Shown here: positions 61,969-64,000 of the stretch, piece after piece | How the letters are laid out: each line of letters starts with the position of its first letter | Numbering within the stretch: position 1 is the stretch's first letter | Assembly (NCBI RefSeq): GCF_002197755.1 | Contig: NZ_NHOT01000003.1 | Coordinates: 868,001-932,000, forward strand | DNA length: 64,000 nt | DNA from: Pedobacter sp. AJM | GTDB lineage: Bacteria > Bacteroidota > Bacteroidia > Sphingobacteriales > Sphingobacteriaceae | Direction of reading: 5' to 3' | The notes under the pieces: model-generated | What the model was told of the DNA's origin: nothing | Seen by the model: only the letters and a program-made list of their open reading frames with translations | Databases searched by the model: none | Translations under genes and position numbers: made by a program

Positions 61969-63093
61969 TTAATCCTGGTCCCAATCGTACTTTTCCAGAT
62001 CCCGGTACGCTTTTCCTTTAATGATTTCTTTTCGTTTGGATGATTCTGCATCAACCCGGGTTTCATGAATGTTAGCGGCTACTTCAAAATGAAAATCCTT
62101 ATCTTTTTTAGATTGATAAATGAACACATCATCGCCGTCAGCCGTGGCATAATCATAAGGTCCGCGGGCACTCATGAGTTTTACGAAAACAGGCAGGCAT
62201 TCAAAAAAGACAAAAAGCAGGCCGATAAAAGTTACTGCGGTGGCGGTATTGTTATCCCGCGTGCCGTCTACATTAAATTTTAATTGTCCCAGGGCCCAGT
62301 TCCGATCAGCAAAACCCGCCAGATTAGCCAAACTATCCAGTTGCTTTTTGGTATACAGTTTTTCGGTAAACAAGCCGTCAAATGCCTTGCGCTTATCTAC
62401 AAATGATTCCGATTTATTGATATTTGACCGTAATGAATCAAGCTCTACCTCCCGCTGCTTAATTTCTGCCTCTTTACGTTTTGCATAAGGTCCGTAGCCC
62501 ATCACACCAGAAGTTTCTGTTGTTTTATTGCCAAAAATTTCGAAATTTAATTTCTGCCGGTCAGCCTTGATTCCTTTTTCCAGTGAATCACGTGTGGCTT
62601 TCTGCTGCTTGAGCCGTCCAAATTCAACCTGGTATTTATTTTCAAAAGCTTTATTTAAGGTGTCAATTTTAGATCGTTGCCCATTCAGGTAACTAACTTT
62701 TAAGCGTTCTTTTATTTCCTTATCAAAAATTTTAAGCTCAATGGGTCTGGAAATAACCACCCCGATCATGATCGCCAGTAAAATACGAGGTGTTGCCTGT
62801 AAAAGCTGCTTGCCTGTGCCGGCACTTTTGTTAAGGCTTGATACGATATACCGATCCATGTTAAAAATAGCCGCACCCCATAAAAACCCAAATATCAGCG
62901 CAAAAACAACGGCTAAGTCATCGCCTTTAAAAACAAAGTACATGGCGTAGCCACCAGATAAGGCAGCAAATAATCCTGTAAAAAAGATAGTGGCACCAAT
63001 GCCTGTATATTTATTTTGCTCAGATGGATACTTTTCCAGTGTTGGGATATGCGCACCAGAACAAAACCAAAAGAAACGATTCAGCTTGTCCAT
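61969..63093 (-). CDS. DUF4407 family membrane protein
   Basis: A 374-residue protein opening MDKLNRFFWFCSGAHIPTLE. Four membrane segments (YTGIGATIFFTGLFAALSGG, VFALIFGFLWGAAIF, LLAIMIGVVISRPIELKIF and ATAVTFIGLLFVFFECLP) surround a long coiled-coil-like charged stretch (residues about 150-260). This is the DUF4407 pattern. Function unknown. It is divergent from the rhodanese gene. Confidence 0.88.
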   Translation of the reverse strand: MDKLNRFFWFCSGAHIPTLEKYPSEQNKYTGIGATIFFTGLFAALSGGYAMYFVFKGDDLAVVFALIFGFLWGAAIFNMDRYIVSSLNKSAGTGKQLLQATPRILLAIMIGVVISRPIELKIFDKEIKERLKVSYLNGQRSKIDTLNKAFENKYQVEFGRLKQQKATRDSLEKGIKADRQKLNFEIFGNKTTETSGVMGYGPYAKRKEAEIKQREVELDSLRSNINKSESFVDKRKAFDGLFTEKLYTKKQLDSLANLAGFADRNWALGQLKFNVDGTRDNNTATAVTFIGLLFVFFECLPVFVKLMSARGPYDYATADGDDVFIYQSKKDKDFHFEVAANIHETRVDAESSKRKEIIKGKAYRDLEKYDWDQD

Positions 63094-63190
63094 TTTATTT
63101 TATAGTTAAACGCCTAAGGGTTAAAGTTGTTACAGACCAACATCAGATTATGTGGTATTTTTTTGATGTTAACCGTAAAATTGAATTCCC

Positions 63191-63198
63191 TATATTTG
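63191..63198 (+). promoter_or_regulatory. -7 box (TATATTTG) of the rhodanese gene
   Basis: Exact TAnnTTTG match, 19 bases before the start codon. A TTTG at 63162-63165 lies 25 bases upstream, a little far for the -33 box. Confidence 0.6.
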
Positions 63199-63217
63199 CA
63201 TAAACACAAAAATCAAA

Positions 63218-63535
63218 ATGAAAGAAATATCGGTACAAGAACTAAAAGAGAAAATCGACAATAAAGAAGATTTTCAATTAATCGATGTTCGTGAAACATT
63301 CGAATATGAAGTTTCCAACCTGGATGGTGAAAATATTCCACTAGGCGGAATTTTAATTGAGGCTGATAAGGTTTCGAAAGATAAACCGGTAATTATTCAA
63401 TGCCGCAGCGGAAAAAGAAGTGCAGCCGCAGTGATGCAATTGGAAGCGCAATACGGTTATGAAAATTTGTATAACCTAAAAGGTGGGATTTTGGCCTGGC
63501 AAGAGGCTTTTGATCCAAATATGCCTGTATATTAA
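63218..63535 (+). CDS. Rhodanese-like domain protein
   Basis: A single-domain sulfurtransferase-type protein of 105 residues. The active-site loop is IIQCRSGKRSAAA with C62, and LIDVRETFEYEVSNLDG is the first conserved segment. Cytoplasmic. It may carry sulfur or act in redox defence; the partner is unknown. Confidence 0.93.
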   Translation: MKEISVQELKEKIDNKEDFQLIDVRETFEYEVSNLDGENIPLGGILIEADKVSKDKPVIIQCRSGKRSAAAVMQLEAQYGYENLYNLKGGILAWQEAFDPNMPVY

Positions 63536-63540
63536 AATAA

Positions 63541-63652
63541 TGAGTGAATTTTGAATGAGTGAATGAAGCAATCGCTGGGCAACTCGATCATTCTTTCATT
63601 CAAAATTCACTCATTTCCTCATTCAAAATTCAATCATTTCCTCATTCAATCC
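63541..63652. repeat. Inverted and tandem 23-bp repeat element
   Basis: The left arm 63541-63558 is the exact inverse of 63596-63613 (18 bp). From 63596 the right side repeats with a 23-bp period (63596-63618, 63619-63641 with one change, then a partial third copy). The core is shared with 11171-11189. It looks like a dispersed intergenic repeat, not a CRISPR. Confidence 0.75.
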
Positions 63653-63660
63653 TTTACACT

Positions 63661-63858
63661 GTGGGTAAAAAATTCGCACTAAATATATTTTATAATCTGG
63701 CCATCATCCTTTCCATTTTTGGTTTAGTATGGTGTTACAATAATGCCAAATACCTCCCTGCGGGATTTTTAGTAGGTGTAGTTTGCTGTTTATTTTATTT
63801 TAAATATCAGTTAACCAAAGACATTCGAAAATCTTTTAAAGAAAAAGATCCGAAGTAA
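63661..63858 (+). CDS. Small membrane protein, DUF6358-like
   Basis: From a GTG start the protein reads VGKKFALNIFYNLAIILSIF, has two hydrophobic segments (LAIILSIFGLVWCY and FLVGVVCCLFYF) and a basic tail, 65 residues in all. The opening and size resemble DUF6358 proteins of Sphingobacteriaceae. An upstream ATG frame would add 34 residues encoded by the repeat element, which is unlikely. Function unknown. Confidence 0.6.
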   Translation: MGKKFALNIFYNLAIILSIFGLVWCYNNAKYLPAGFLVGVVCCLFYFKYQLTKDIRKSFKEKDPK

Positions 63859-64000
63859 CCCCCTGTAAGCCCAAGCCTGGCATATGCGTTAAAGTATACT
63901 TTCCCTTTTCAAAATCTGGGTCAGTAAATGGATTATTTTTGGTTAACCAGGGGCCATCTAAATCTGCCCAGTTACAAAGTGGTGCCAGGGCAGCGGCGGC
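63836..64000 (-). CDS. Dipeptide epimerase (enolase superfamily), C-terminal part
   Basis: The last 54 codons of a gene running off the window. The residues ALAPLCNWADLDGPWLTKNN and the closing THMPGLGL match the C-terminus of L-Ala-D/L-Glu epimerase-type proteins of the enolase superfamily. The stop overlaps the convergent DUF6358-like gene by 23 bases. The catalytic part is outside the window. Confidence 0.7.
   Translation of the reverse strand, partial: AAAALAPLCNWADLDGPWLTKNNPFTDPDFEKGKYTLTHMPGLGLQGVTSDLFL

Noticed and set aside
63596..63652. CRISPR-like direct repeats
   Set aside because: The 23-bp units abut with no spacers, are few and partly degenerate, and have no cas genes nearby.

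Overview
The window looks like chromosomal DNA of a Bacteroidota bacterium, most likely Pedobacter or a close relative in the Sphingobacteriaceae. This is inferred from gene content and not from a database search. The DNA is AT-rich. The genes include families typical of the phylum: DUF3108, DUF3109, DUF2480, DUF4834, DUF4407, YwbE, a lipoprotein-type LptC, a GbsR-like regulator, a tricorn-like S41 protease and a TonB-dependent receptor with a carboxypeptidase-like N-terminal domain. Several genes have the phylum's TAnnTTTG promoter -7 box. No rRNA, tRNA, CRISPR array, insertion sequence or prophage was found.

Layout. 0.3-6.8 kb, minus strand: nucleotide-sugar synthesis (gmd, a UDP-HexNAc 6-dehydrogenase, and the rmlB-rmlC-rmlD-rmlA operon with a clear terminator). 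6.9-17.1 kb, minus strand: conserved envelope and housekeeping genes, namely DUF3108/DUF3109, DUF2480, a PpiD/SurA-like foldase, lptC, an outer-membrane barrel, coaX, a membrane protein, a MurG-like glycosyltransferase and an LpxH-like phosphoesterase. 17.6-20.1 kb: a large YfhO-type membrane protein. 20.2-24.3 kb, plus strand: an alginate-lyase-like enzyme, then a GbsR/MarR regulator followed by a DCC-family protein broken by an in-frame TGA, a TIGR01777 epimerase and an SRPBCC protein. 24.3-31.1 kb, mainly minus strand: small conserved proteins, uvrB, an M1 peptidase and a HupE/UreJ membrane protein. 31.2-35.6 kb, plus strand: DUF6702, a polysaccharide-deacetylase-like protein, upp, a small phosphatase, a YjjG-like phosphatase and DinB. 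35.6-36.3 kb: a repeat lipoprotein interrupted by a stop. 36.3-48.3 kb: a second glycan region with a flippase, methyltransferases, glycosyltransferases, a fucosidase and a tricorn-like protease on the other strand; it also holds an internally deleted DUF1016/YhcG nuclease remnant. 48.5-52.4 kb: a DJ-1/PfpI protein, a protein of unknown function with kinase-like motifs, a serine hydrolase and an LpxL-like acyltransferase. 52.6-58.6 kb: a thiamine region with a TPP riboswitch, TonB-dependent receptor, ThiE, a DoxX-like membrane protein and a TPP-kinase-like protein. 58.7-64 kb: M28 and M61 peptidases, DUF4407, rhodanese, a small membrane protein and the 3' end of a dipeptide epimerase gene.

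How the genes fit together. The two glycan regions and the lptC, LpxH-like and LpxL-like genes indicate active surface-polysaccharide and LPS synthesis. The riboswitch region fits thiamine or precursor uptake plus salvage. The most unusual items are signs of recent gene decay or recombination (DCC stop codon, copied 3' end in the repeat lipoprotein, YhcG deletion), a pair of matching palindromes suggesting a GbsR regulon, and the kinase-like protein of unknown function. I saw no clear multi-gene system that is new; the window is mostly ordinary chromosome.
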